A stretch of DNA of 64,000 nucleotides from Aulosira sp. FACHB-615 (lineage in GTDB: Bacteria; Cyanobacteriota; Cyanobacteriia; Cyanobacteriales; Nostocaceae): assembly GCF_014698045.1 (NCBI RefSeq), contig NZ_JACJSE010000008.1, positions 242,539-306,538 on the forward strand, given 5' to 3'. The notes below the pieces were generated by a model. It searched no databases. It was not told where the DNA came from and was given only the letters and a program-made list of their open reading frames with translations. Each line of letters starts with the position of its first letter. Position 1 is the stretch's first letter. Made by a program: the position numbers and the translations under genes. Below are positions 1-9,572 of the stretch, piece by piece.

Positions 1-716
1 TTTTGGAACTGATTTACACGATTAAAATCTAAGCCAAATCCAGCCGTATTTGCCGACAGTCCCACAAAATTATTTGCCGCAACGCTACCTAATTCAACTC
101 TGCCATCACTCGCAGTAATTGTACTCTGATCAAAATTTAAGTTACTGCCTACTAGCGCAAACGTATTGTTTGCGGGAACTGCTAATTTTGCCCGATAAAC
201 GTTAATCGCACCAGAATTGCTGCCCATTTGCAAACCAATTGGGACATTCATCGTCAATAAGGGTGTGGTCATCGGATTGACGGTAAATTCATTGCCATCA
301 GCAAATTTGATACTATTTGCAGTTGTGCCAATAAAAGAACCACCCACCTTTAACTGAGCTTTGTCCCCAAAGATAATCCCTGCTGGGTTAAGCAAAAACA
401 GATTCACACCGCTATTAGTTTTGATAGAACCGTTAATGTAGGAAACATCACCACCAGTCACCCGGCTAAAAATGTTTTGGATGCCAGAAGTACTGTTGAA
501 AGTGGCAGAACCGTCTTTAGGAATAGAGAATTGTTGAAAGCTATGAAATAAATTCTTGCCAATAACAGTACCACCATTAATGGTATAGTTATTCATACCA
601 GACACATCAGTGTTAAGAGTTCCATCTTGTATAACTTCTGCCTGAGCATGACTGTTACCCATAGCCAAGATGTAGACTGCGCCAACTAAGCTTAAGTGAA
701 CAAAATTTAGTTTCAT
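1..716 (-). CDS. TpsA exoprotein, 5' part only (TpsA-1)
   Basis: This is the N-terminal 238 codons of a filamentous-haemagglutinin-type exoprotein; the 3' end lies beyond the left edge. The reading frame is open from an ATG at 716 and begins MKLNFVHLSLVGAV, a signal peptide with likely cleavage near SHAQA. The TPS (haemagglutination activity) domain follows, with the motifs NLFHSF, IFSRVTGG and NPAGIIFG typical of substrates of TpsB transporters. The protein should be exported to the periplasm and passed through the outer membrane by the TpsB encoded at 32552-34333, the only one in the window. The passenger and C-terminal module cannot be assessed. It is the most distal visible member of a twelve-gene tandem array. 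Confidence 0.9.
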   Translation of the reverse strand, partial: MKLNFVHLSLVGAVYILAMGNSHAQAEVIQDGTLNTDVSGMNNYTINGGTVIGKNLFHSFQQFSIPKDGSATFNSTSGIQNIFSRVTGGDVSYINGSIKTNSGVNLFLLNPAGIIFGDKAQLKVGGSFIGTTANSIKFADGNEFTVNPMTTPLLTMNVPIGLQMGSNSGAINVYRAKLAVPANNTFALVGSNLNFDQSTITASDGRVELGSVAANNFVGLSANTAGFGLDFNRVNQFQ

Positions 717-808
717 CAGCCAAACTTGTAATGATCTGCTTGCTGTCTAGTCTTCCCTAGATGAAGTGAGTAATTTGCTTGGCCGTGTAATTTTGTAGTG
801 AAATTTTT

Positions 809-3247
809 TCAGCTTTTATTAACAGCAGAACAAGTTAATGAGGGTGATAAATTCACAGAAGATTTATCAGCAATTAACTCTATTTTTCCTTGGGCATTAC
901 GTCGCCATGATGTAGCTTGGACAAGTATTTCTGGTGATTTTGGTTTTTGGGCTTGTGCTGGTTTTGTCTGGTGGAATGCAGATATATTGCGGGTGTCTGA
1001 CCAAGTGCGATCGCTCCAAACTTCCTGTGTGGGGTTTTGCATTATTCCACCTCTACCTGTAGCGACAAAACTACTACCATTGGTATTAGAACAACCACTA
1101 GCAATTTGTTGCGATTGCTCAGTGAAATTTCCAGGCAGTTCAACTAAACCAGAATTTGGATCAACACCAACATTGTTAATTTCCACTGTACCATTCACCC
1201 CAAATTGCGAACTGGCAGTAATATCATTTTCTAGGGTCAATTGCGGACGATATGCTAAACCGATAATTCCTTGAGTAGTGATGTTAATATTGCCACCCCG
1301 ACCTTGAACTGCATTGGCAATAATATCACTATCTTCTAAGCCCACGATGATTGGAGAATTAATTGTGATACTGCCACCATCACCTGTACCTCCTGCTGTC
1401 GCAATAATCTTGCTACCGTGGCGCAAAAGCAACACATCAGATTGCAGATTAATGCTTCCGCCTCTTCCTGAATTGGTGTTAGCCAAAATTTTGCCAGCAT
1501 TATCTAGCTTGATCATCTCTGCATTAATGTAGAGATTTCCGGCATTACCAACTCCTTGATGATTGACTCGCACCAATCCCCCATCTGTAATTTCTAAGAT
1601 TGGTGTATTAATAATCAGATCCCCTGAATTACCTGTAGGCAAAGCAGATAGTCCGAAAGCTTTTTGAAAGCTTAAAGGTAGAACCGTTGCACTCGCACCA
1701 ATCTGACCTGATTTACCCGATGCGGCACTCACACCACTCACAAGAATCTTCTCTGAAGCATTAATTTGTAAAGTTCCAGCATTGCCTTGACCAAGGGTAG
1801 TAGCCCCAATACCTGCGCCTTGAGATACTTTTAGCCTGGGTGTATTGATAGTGACATTCCCTGCATTCCCCCTATTAAAGCTAACAGTTCCCAGCAAAGT
1901 GGCACTGAAACTGATGGGAGTTTCACCAGACAAATCAATAGACTCAGAAGCAGTGACAAATAAGTTTCCGGTTGAGCCACGACCGAAACTAGCACCTGTA
2001 ATCGAACCGCCATCTTGGGCTTGCAATTGCCGTGTTGTGACTTGAATATCACCAGCCCTTCCCACTCCACGAGTTTCTGACATAATCCCACTCCGATTGG
2101 TTGCAGGTTTTAAAGGTGAAAACCCAATCAGTTGTATAGAATCTGCCTCTACGAAAATATTTCCTGCCCTTCCAGAACCGTATGTATGAGCGTTAATTCT
2201 TCCCCCATCTTGAAGTAGTAATTTTGGTGCAGTAATCGTCACATTACCACCAGCACCAGTGATGCTATTCGTCACCAATAGGCTTTGGCTAAATCCAAAA
2301 TTACCAACTCCTCGAAGTTCTAGAGACTCACTGGCATTGACTATAATATCGCCAGAACCTTGATTTCCTTGGTTGGTGAGCAGAATTACAGAACCTTCCT
2401 TCACACTAATATTTCTGCCTTGTAATTGAATCGAACCGCCAGATGTACCACTGGTGTTAGCAAGAGCTTGATCTGAAAAGCGAATATCTCCGAACTTCTG
2501 CACATTGCTATAGTCAAAATTCCAGCCGAGAGATGATGAACTGAGATTAACTGTTCCAGCAGCACTGCCAAGTTCTAAATGTCCAGAAGGGGCGCTCACA
2601 ATGCCACCATCTAAGTCAATGTCTCCTCCTATAAGTGCTAGAGTTTTACCAGAAACCTGCAAACCAATGGGTGTTGTTCCCATCTGAGGTGGTGTATTTC
2701 CTTCTATCAAACGATGTCCGGTATTTTGGACAGTAATTTTTCCAGGATTCTGCCCTATCTGTAAGCCGATGGGGACACTCATGGTTAATACAGGGGATTG
2801 AGTTATGTCGGTATTAAACACCTTACCATCAGCAAATTTAATACTATGGGCTGTAGTTCCGACAAATGAACCACCAATACTTAAACTGGCATTCTTCCCA
2901 AAAATAATCCCCGCAGGATTGAGTAAGAATAAGTTGGCACTACCATTAGCACTGATAGCGCCATCTATGTTGGAAACATTACCACCAGTCACTCGACTAA
3001 AAATATTTTGAATATCAGTAGCATTATCAAATGATGCTGAACTACCTGTAGGTAGGGAAAATTCGCGGAAGCTATGAAATAAATTGTTACCAACACGAGT
3101 GCCATCAGTTATGCTGTAATTATTACTACCGATCACATCAGTGTTGAGTGTGTTGTCAGGAGTTACTTGGGCGTGAACATAACTGTTGTCAAAAGCACAG
3201 ATACAGATCGCGCCAAGAACAGCAAACCAGACAAAAGTTAATTTCAT
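809..3247 (-). CDS. TpsA filamentous-haemagglutinin-type exoprotein (TpsA-2)
   Basis: An 812-residue secreted protein. Residues 1-27 form a signal peptide ending VHAQ; residues about 30-190 are the TPS domain with NPAGI at 110-114. The middle is a long run of Gly/Asn-rich strands (G-N-A-G-hydrophobic patterns) expected to form a right-handed beta-helix. The last 120 residues are the array's shared C-terminal module (VDPNSGLVELP, GRGGI, SDRTWSDTR, WRRNAQGKIEL). The mature chain has only two cysteines, about C719 and C806. Its middle (the FGFSQSLL block) resembles TpsA-6. The start MKLTF is shared with several paralogues. Its adhesive or surface role is inferred from the family; no enzymatic domain is visible. 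Confidence 0.93.
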   Translation of the reverse strand: MKLTFVWFAVLGAICICAFDNSYVHAQVTPDNTLNTDVIGSNNYSITDGTRVGNNLFHSFREFSLPTGSSASFDNATDIQNIFSRVTGGNVSNIDGAISANGSANLFLLNPAGIIFGKNASLSIGGSFVGTTAHSIKFADGKVFNTDITQSPVLTMSVPIGLQIGQNPGKITVQNTGHRLIEGNTPPQMGTTPIGLQVSGKTLALIGGDIDLDGGIVSAPSGHLELGSAAGTVNLSSSSLGWNFDYSNVQKFGDIRFSDQALANTSGTSGGSIQLQGRNISVKEGSVILLTNQGNQGSGDIIVNASESLELRGVGNFGFSQSLLVTNSITGAGGNVTITAPKLLLQDGGRINAHTYGSGRAGNIFVEADSIQLIGFSPLKPATNRSGIMSETRGVGRAGDIQVTTRQLQAQDGGSITGASFGRGSTGNLFVTASESIDLSGETPISFSATLLGTVSFNRGNAGNVTINTPRLKVSQGAGIGATTLGQGNAGTLQINASEKILVSGVSAASGKSGQIGASATVLPLSFQKAFGLSALPTGNSGDLIINTPILEITDGGLVRVNHQGVGNAGNLYINAEMIKLDNAGKILANTNSGRGGSINLQSDVLLLRHGSKIIATAGGTGDGGSITINSPIIVGLEDSDIIANAVQGRGGNINITTQGIIGLAYRPQLTLENDITASSQFGVNGTVEINNVGVDPNSGLVELPGNFTEQSQQIASGCSNTNGSSFVATGRGGIMQNPTQEVWSDRTWSDTRNISAFHQTKPAQAQKPKSPEILVQATSWRRNAQGKIELIADKSSVNLSPSLTCSAVNKS

Positions 3248-3311
3248 TAATCCAGTTTTTGTTTTTACTACGTATCTATAGTTCCCAATTCAGTAAATTG
3301 TGTAACGGTAA

Positions 3312-5822
3312 TTAATTTTCGGCTACAGCAGTACAGGTTAAGGCTGGTGATATCTGCGAAGAAGATTTAACTGCCACTAACTCAATTTTTCCTTGGGCGT
3401 TACGTCGCCAGCCAGTTGCTTGGACAAGGGTTTTTGGGGATTTAGGGATTTGTGCTTGTGCTGGTTTTGTGGTGTGGAATGCAGAGATGTCACGAGTGTC
3501 TGACCAAGTGCGATCGCTTCTCAATTCCTGTGTCGGATTCTGCGGTATCCCGCCTCGTCCTGTAGCCACAAAACTACTGCCATTTGTATTAGAACAACCA
3601 CTGGCAATTTGTTGTGATGTATCAGTGACATTTGCTGGTAATTCTACTAAACCAGAATTGGGATCAACACCAATGTTGTTAATTTCCACTGTGCCATTGA
3701 CATTAAACTGGGAACTAGCAGTGATATCATTTGTTTGGTCTGTGCGGGGAGTCAGGGTATTGCGGTATTCTAGACCAATAATCCCTTGGGTTGTAATGCT
3801 AATATTCCCACCACGACCTTGAACAGCATTGGCGATGATGTCGCTGTTTTCCAAGCCCACAATTACTGGTGAGTGAATTGACAAGTTCCCACCATTCCCT
3901 GTAATCGCAGCAGTAGCAGAAATAAAGCTACCATGCCGCATTAACAGATAATCTTGCAAATTTAATCCGACATTTCCTCCATTTCCAGAGGCGGTTGATG
4001 CAGTGATACTACTTTGGTTATCTAGAAAAATCGAGTTGGCATTAATCTGCAAATCCCCTGCCTTACCGAGTCCTTCGTTTCGCACACTGGTATATGCCCC
4101 ATCGGCGATCCGTAATGAAGGTGTGTTAATAGTGAGAGAACCTGCGTCACCTTTGGGAAAGGGAGGGAATCCATAGACAGCTTGAGTGATGGGATCGGCT
4201 ATCTCCGCGTTAGAAACGATGCGGCTCGATAGTACTGAACCTTTAGCCTTACCCTGAATATTCACGTATTCAGAAGCGTTAATTACAACATTACCAGCCG
4301 AACCTGTAGTCACGGTAGTAGACCCTAAAAATCCCCCATCCCGAACCACTAACCTGGATGTTTTGATTAACGTATCATCGGCATTACCAGAACCTACCGT
4401 TGATGAACCTATGGTAGTTGGTGAAAGTGTGATAGAGTTGTTGCCCACAATTTCGATTAAGTCTTTTGCATTAATTTGCACTATCCCACTTTTTCCTGCA
4501 CCTGCGGTGACAGAGAAAATAGCTCCATCCAAAAGCTTGACGTTGCCAGATGAGACTGTAAGATTGCCTGCATGGGTAGAACTTAACGTGTATGTTGCCA
4601 AACTAGACTTGTTACCATTGCTGGGGGCAAAACCATCTAAAACGATTGAGTCTGCAATATTGGCTGTAATCTTGCCACCAGAACCTTGATTAAATATCCT
4701 GGTAGCGATTTGTCCACCATTTTGGATGGATAGCTGTTTGGCAGAGATGGTTATATCACCTATTTGACCCGTTCCTAAATTGTCACTTTGGATAATACTT
4801 CCAATACTGCCATCGGTAACATTCCCCGTGAGATTCAGGGACTCAGTGGCCTTGACTGTAATTCCCCTAGAAATTTGTGCGCCTAAGTTTTGCAGTAAAA
4901 TAGCAGAGCCATCGCTCAAGTTTATATTTCGCCCTTGGAGTTGAATCGAGCCATTGCTACCACTAGCATCAAGCAGTGATTGGTTTGTCAGGTGGATATC
5001 GTTGAATTGCGCCACGGCTGAATAATCTCCCTCCCAACCTGTAATAGTGGGTTTGAGTTTGACTTGACCTTCGCTCACACTCCCTACTTCTAGATGTCCA
5101 CCTCCATTAGTGCTAACAATTCCACCGGAGAAATTAACTGCGCTACCGATCAGCATCAGTGTATTGCCTGTCTCCACTTGTAACCCAATAGAATTATTGC
5201 TGCGATCTGCGGGACTGAAAATGCCAGTGGTTAAGCGATGTCCGCTATTCTGCACACTAATCTCCCCTGAGTTTTTCCCCATCTGCAAGCCAATTGGTAC
5301 ACTCATAGTCAGCAAAGGAGTACCCGAAGCATTCACAGCACTGAATTCTACACCATCAGCAAATTTGATACTATTGGCAGTCGTCGCCACAAAGGAACCA
5401 CTAATATTTAACGAAGCTTTCTCCCCAAAGATAATCCCGTTGGGATTCATTAAAAATAAACTGACGGGGTTACTGCTATTGAGCGTGCTAATCATCCCAT
5501 TAATATGAGAAATATTTCCACCCGTTACACGGCTAAATATCGTTGTAATATCTGGAGTATTCTTTAAATCAAAAGTGGCGGTTTTACCTGTTTCTACAGA
5601 AAAGTTACTAAAACTGTGGAATAAATTATTACCTTTATTTATGCCATCGGTAATAGTATAGTCATTGCCATTAATGCTGACACTGGTATGAGTTGTGTTA
5701 TCTTGTATAACCTGAGCCAAGGTTGGTGTTGATAGAGATGATGTTGCGATCGCCGTTGTGAATGCAGCTAAAAGCCACTGTTGGTAGTACCTTGTCTTTC
5801 CATAGGTTAATCTCATACCCAA
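3312..5822 (-). CDS. TpsA filamentous-haemagglutinin-type exoprotein (TpsA-3)
   Basis: An 836-residue exoprotein. It starts MGMRLTYG and has a signal peptide unlike the MKLTF type, ending near TLAQ at about 37. The TPS domain has a canonical NPNGI at 126-130, rather than the NPAGI of most neighbours. The first 170 residues are almost identical to TpsA-6 (12097-14601), including the DNA upstream, so the two share a duplicated 5' end. The passenger and C-terminal third instead resemble TpsA-8 (ITQAVYG/VFQAIYG, the LQDYLLMRHG block). The shared C-terminal module is present with cysteines at about 743 and 830. The gene is therefore mosaic. The initiator could be M1 or M3. Confidence 0.93.
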   Translation of the reverse strand: MGMRLTYGKTRYYQQWLLAAFTTAIATSSLSTPTLAQVIQDNTTHTSVSINGNDYTITDGINKGNNLFHSFSNFSVETGKTATFDLKNTPDITTIFSRVTGGNISHINGMISTLNSSNPVSLFLMNPNGIIFGEKASLNISGSFVATTANSIKFADGVEFSAVNASGTPLLTMSVPIGLQMGKNSGEISVQNSGHRLTTGIFSPADRSNNSIGLQVETGNTLMLIGSAVNFSGGIVSTNGGGHLEVGSVSEGQVKLKPTITGWEGDYSAVAQFNDIHLTNQSLLDASGSNGSIQLQGRNINLSDGSAILLQNLGAQISRGITVKATESLNLTGNVTDGSIGSIIQSDNLGTGQIGDITISAKQLSIQNGGQIATRIFNQGSGGKITANIADSIVLDGFAPSNGNKSSLATYTLSSTHAGNLTVSSGNVKLLDGAIFSVTAGAGKSGIVQINAKDLIEIVGNNSITLSPTTIGSSTVGSGNADDTLIKTSRLVVRDGGFLGSTTVTTGSAGNVVINASEYVNIQGKAKGSVLSSRIVSNAEIADPITQAVYGFPPFPKGDAGSLTINTPSLRIADGAYTSVRNEGLGKAGDLQINANSIFLDNQSSITASTASGNGGNVGLNLQDYLLMRHGSFISATAAITGNGGNLSIHSPVIVGLENSDIIANAVQGRGGNISITTQGIIGLEYRNTLTPRTDQTNDITASSQFNVNGTVEINNIGVDPNSGLVELPANVTDTSQQIASGCSNTNGSSFVATGRGGIPQNPTQELRSDRTWSDTRDISAFHTTKPAQAQIPKSPKTLVQATGWRRNAQGKIELVAVKSSSQISPALTCTAVAEN

Positions 5823-6334
5823 TACCTAAACTTTGTTGCCTGACCATATACTTCCCGTGACAGTATAATTAATAACTAAACTTGATTTTTCTTAACAGCA
5901 GCGAGAATGACTATCTAGCAAAGAATTTGGTATTACAATGGCTATTTTTTTGAAGTGTAAGGAGAACTATTTTTAACATTAAAATGCGGACATACGGAAT
6001 GATTACTGAGGATATGGACATTAGATATATAGGACTCATATTTGATTTGGGAAAAAAATCAGCACACCCAGAGCAGGCTTCTTTCCTACTCCCTACTCCC
6101 CATTCCCTACTCTTTCAAGGGCAGGTTTTTAAACCTTCGATAAATAGTTGAGAATATTCTCAATTATGAAACGTAGTTTTAACTGTTCAGACAATAATTT
6201 TGGTTTTAAAAGCCCAAAAATTTGTCTAATAAAAAAAGCCTGCCCTTGAAAGCATTCCCTACTCCCTGCTTACACAACTAGATTCAGGAATCAAACCGTA
6301 TTCCTATAGTAGGGGATAGGTAATATGTGACAGT
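5823..6334. other. 512-bp spacer between TpsA-3 and uma2
   Basis: No gene is visible. The part next to TpsA-3 (about 5823-6018) is duplicated upstream of TpsA-6 (about 14602-14798). The middle is low-complexity CCCTACTCC-type sequence interrupted by a MITE-like element at 6112-6252. The right part leads into the 3' end of the Uma2 gene. Confidence 0.7.
6112..6252. mobile_element. 141-bp MITE-like element with 14-bp terminal inverted repeats
   Basis: The ends are perfect inverted repeats, CTTTCAAGGGCAGG at the left and CCTGCCCTTGAAAG at the right. The element is flanked on both sides by the 11-bp direct repeat CATTCCCTACT (6101-6111 and 6253-6263), which looks like a target-site duplication. 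The interior is AT-rich with no coding capacity. The surrounding sequence is itself made of CCCTACTC-like repeats, so the direct repeat could partly be chance. No transposase is present in the window. Confidence 0.65.
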
Positions 6335-6952
6335 TTACAAAGTACCTTGAAAAATCTGATTAGCAGTTAGTTGTAAATTTGGAAAAGTGAGAGATAAAAT
6401 CCGTTCGGAATTTCTAAATTGAGTAACTTGATATTCTTCGTCAACTAAATGGTAAATAGAAATTGTTGGTTGTTTAGGATTACCAATAAATTTTTTAGCT
6501 CCCAAAGCAGCATAATCGACAATCCAATATTCGGGAATTTTCATGGCTTCATAGTTCCCTAACTTAGTATAGTAATCATCTTCCCAGTTTGTACTCACAA
6601 CCTCAATAATCAAAGGAATAGATTCACTGTGCATGACGGTCGATTCTTTGTCCCATAGTTCCTCATTATGAAGATTAGCATCATTAATCAAAACCACATC
6701 TGGCGAGTAACCAGATGATTTTCTTGGTGGTTTGACTAATGCTGTCTTAGGGATAAAGTATGGTAATTTTAAGCGTTTATATTCAACAGTGATTTCTCCT
6801 GCTAAAAAACCCGTAACTTTTTCATGTTTTCCACTTGGTTGAGGCATTTCTACGACTATTCCATCATGTAGTTCGTAACGTTTTCCGGTGTTTTCCGGCA
6901 GCCATGCCACAAATTGTTCAAAGGTTAATAGTTTGGGTAAAACTTGAGCCAT
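6335..6952 (-). CDS. Uma2 family (DUF820) restriction-endonuclease-fold protein
   Basis: A 205-residue protein of the Uma2 family, which is very common in cyanobacteria and has a PD-(D/E)XK nuclease-like fold; its cellular role is generally unknown. Visible motifs are YELHDGIVVEM (27-37), SPDVVLIND with D85, IIEVVS with E117, and a C-terminal NYEAMKIPEYWIVDY. I place the start at the ATG at 6952, because a strong GGAGG sits 8 nt upstream and the conserved domain begins there; an in-frame ATG at 6997 would add 15 unlikely residues. It lies between two TpsA genes on the same strand, 50 bp after the TpsA-4 stop. A remnant of its 5' end recurs at 14797-14857. Confidence 0.88.
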   Translation of the reverse strand: MAQVLPKLLTFEQFVAWLPENTGKRYELHDGIVVEMPQPSGKHEKVTGFLAGEITVEYKRLKLPYFIPKTALVKPPRKSSGYSPDVVLINDANLHNEELWDKESTVMHSESIPLIIEVVSTNWEDDYYTKLGNYEAMKIPEYWIVDYAALGAKKFIGNPKQPTISIYHLVDEEYQVTQFRNSERILSLTFPNLQLTANQIFQGTL

Positions 6953-7002
6953 GACAAAACCTCCGCTTGTTTTGACTTTAGCATTCTGAGCAACCAAAGT
7001 GA

Positions 7003-9480
7003 TTAGTTGGCTACGGCAGCACAGGTTAAATCCGGTTGTGTATAGCCACTGTGAATAGCAACTAACTCAATTTTGCCTTGGGCGTTACGTCGCCAGCCAG
7101 TTGCTTGCACAAGTGTTTCTGGTGATTTTGATATTTGGGTTTGTGCTGGTTTTGTGGTGTAGAATGCAGAGATGTCACGAGTGTCTGACCAAGTGCGATC
7201 GCTCCTAATTTCCTGCGTGGGATTCTGCGGTATTCCACCCCGTCCTGTGGCGACAAAACTACTCTCTGTATTCCCAAAACAACCACTAGCAATCTTTTGC
7301 GACGAATCAGTAAAGTTTCCTGGTAATTCCACTAAACCCGAATTGGGGTCAACACCAACGTTATTAATTTTGACTGTGCCATTGACACTAAATGCAGAAC
7401 TAGCTGTAATATCATTGGTCAAATCTGTTCTAGGGGTGAGGGTATTGCGATATTCCAGCCCGATAATGCCTTGAGTTGTGATGTTAATATTGCCTCCACG
7501 ACCTCCGACTGCATTAGCAATAATATCGCTATTTTCTAATCCCACAATAATTGGAGAATTGATGGTGATATTGCCACCGTTTCCCAAGCCTCCTGCTGTG
7601 GTTGAAATTTGACTACCCTGACGTAATAATAGAGCTTTCTGAATATCAAGGTTGATATTACCGCCATTCCCTGATGTTGTTAAGGCACTAATTCTGGAGC
7701 TATTCTTCAACGTCACAAGATCCGCAGTGATTTCTAGTTGTCCCCCTTGGCCTGTTTGGCGGTTTTCTACAGAAATGACAGCACCTTTATCTATGTTTAA
7801 TGTCGAGGTGTTGATAAATATAGATCCGGCACTACCAGTTGCTGTTTCAGGAAGTCCCAAAATTCGTCGGAGTATAGCTGGTGCAGCAGTAACACTAGAA
7901 GTGATCTGAGTATTAATAAAATTACCATTAGCAATACTCAAGTCTAGCTGTTGAGAATTTGTAATCTCAATAGAATCTTCGGCATTAATGATGATTTTAC
8001 CAGCATCACCACTAGAAAAAGCCGTAGTAATAATAGCACCACCATCGTTGAGTCGGAGTTTAGGTGTATTGACGATGGTGGTACCACCATCCCCTGCACC
8101 AAAAGAAGTTGAGACGATCGCACTATTAGATACAGAAGACGTTCCAGCCAAATCAATTAGGTCGGTTGCAGTCACACTTACTTGACCCGCATTACCAGAT
8201 CCTAAAGTTGTAGAGGTAATTTGTGCGCCACCTCGAACAGTCAGTTTGCCGGTTGAGAGGGTAAGTGAACCAGCGTTACCCTGACTATAGGTTGTAGTGG
8301 CAAATGCACTCAGGCTAGAGGGGTCGAATGGGGAAGTCCCTGTGAGTTGAACAGAGAGCGGAGCATTAATGCTGACTTTACCACTAGAGGCAGCACTGAA
8401 AGTGTGGGCAGCGACAATCCCACCATTTTGCAGCATGATTTGAGGTGCAGAAATATTGATGTCACCACCTTTACCCAAGCCCAAAGCTTGAGTTGCAATT
8501 TGGCTGGGGAGAATAGACGTAGCGCCAGTAATTAAGAGAGATTCACTACCAATGATTTGAATTTTTCCACCAGGTTGCTGACCAAAATTCTGTCCAGCAA
8601 TCACTGAACCATCTTGCAATGTAATGTTTGCACCATTTAACTGCACAGAGCCTGCACTGATACCACTCACATTCACTAGTGAGCCAGCTCGGAGTTGAAT
8701 ATCCCCAAATTTTGTAGTTGGAGTCATGCTCACAGTTGCAAGTTGATTGTTTTCTCCTAGTAACCATTCTCCATTGCTTAATGCCCCTAATTCAACTTTG
8801 CCAGAGTCAGCTATCAGTAAACCACCATCTAGAGTGACGTTACCCCCAACTAAAGAGAGTGTATTGCCAGATTTTACCTGTAACCCTGTAGTTGGGGTTG
8901 TGATGTTAAGTAGGGAAATTCCGATACGTTTGACATTATTACTATTGCCTGAACCTTCAACCCGAATATCTCCTGAACTTCCCCCCATTTGTAAACCGAT
9001 GGGTACACTCATTGTCAGCAAAGGTGTACCCGCATCTTGTACAGCATTAAATTCTGTTCCATCAGCAAATTTAATGCTATTGGCTGTCGTTCCCACAAAT
9101 GAACCACCAATATTCAACTTAGCATTTTGTCCAAAGATAATCCCGGCGGGGTTGATTAAAAATAAGTTGGCATTACCCTGGGTGATGATTTCACCATCAA
9201 TGTGAGAAATATTACCACCAGTCACCCGACTAAAAATGTTTTGAATATCAGTAGCATTGTCAAATGATGCAGAACTGCCTTTAGGTAGGGAGAATTGACT
9301 AAAGCTATGAAATAAATTATTGCCGACACGAGTACCATTGGTGATATTGTAACTATTACTTCCACTTACAGAAGTATTGAGAGTATTATCGTGTATGACT
9401 TGCGCGTCAACACTGCTGTTGCAAACGGTAGATAAGCAAATTGCACCAATGAAGCACAGACCAGCAAAACTTACTTTCAT
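7003..9480 (-). CDS. TpsA filamentous-haemagglutinin-type exoprotein (TpsA-4)
   Basis: An 825-residue secreted protein. The signal peptide (MKVSFAGL to VDAQ, about 27 residues) is followed by the TPS domain (NLFHSF, IFSRVTGG, NPAGIIFG). The beta-helix passenger contains GNAG/GDGG-type turns, then the shared C-terminal module with cysteines at about 734 and 820. The C-terminus ends QPDLTCAAVAN, identical to TpsA-7, and the DNA identity runs on into the flanking Uma2 start region. In the module itself the DNA from about 7080 to 7215 is nearly identical to TpsA-5 (9658-9795), suggesting recent gene conversion. Expected on the cell surface or released. Confidence 0.93.
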   Translation of the reverse strand: MKVSFAGLCFIGAICLSTVCNSSVDAQVIHDNTLNTSVSGSNSYNITNGTRVGNNLFHSFSQFSLPKGSSASFDNATDIQNIFSRVTGGNISHIDGEIITQGNANLFLINPAGIIFGQNAKLNIGGSFVGTTANSIKFADGTEFNAVQDAGTPLLTMSVPIGLQMGGSSGDIRVEGSGNSNNVKRIGISLLNITTPTTGLQVKSGNTLSLVGGNVTLDGGLLIADSGKVELGALSNGEWLLGENNQLATVSMTPTTKFGDIQLRAGSLVNVSGISAGSVQLNGANITLQDGSVIAGQNFGQQPGGKIQIIGSESLLITGATSILPSQIATQALGLGKGGDINISAPQIMLQNGGIVAAHTFSAASSGKVSINAPLSVQLTGTSPFDPSSLSAFATTTYSQGNAGSLTLSTGKLTVRGGAQITSTTLGSGNAGQVSVTATDLIDLAGTSSVSNSAIVSTSFGAGDGGTTIVNTPKLRLNDGGAIITTAFSSGDAGKIIINAEDSIEITNSQQLDLSIANGNFINTQITSSVTAAPAILRRILGLPETATGSAGSIFINTSTLNIDKGAVISVENRQTGQGGQLEITADLVTLKNSSRISALTTSGNGGNINLDIQKALLLRQGSQISTTAGGLGNGGNITINSPIIVGLENSDIIANAVGGRGGNINITTQGIIGLEYRNTLTPRTDLTNDITASSAFSVNGTVKINNVGVDPNSGLVELPGNFTDSSQKIASGCFGNTESSFVATGRGGIPQNPTQEIRSDRTWSDTRDISAFYTTKPAQTQISKSPETLVQATGWRRNAQGKIELVAIHSGYTQPDLTCAAVAN

Positions 9481-9572
9481 TTACTTAGCCGTAATTTTTG
9501 ACTCTGTGTTTATTCTGCCCAATAGATGTTTTTTTTAGTTCAGTAGTTTTGTAATTTTATTGTGATTTTTAC

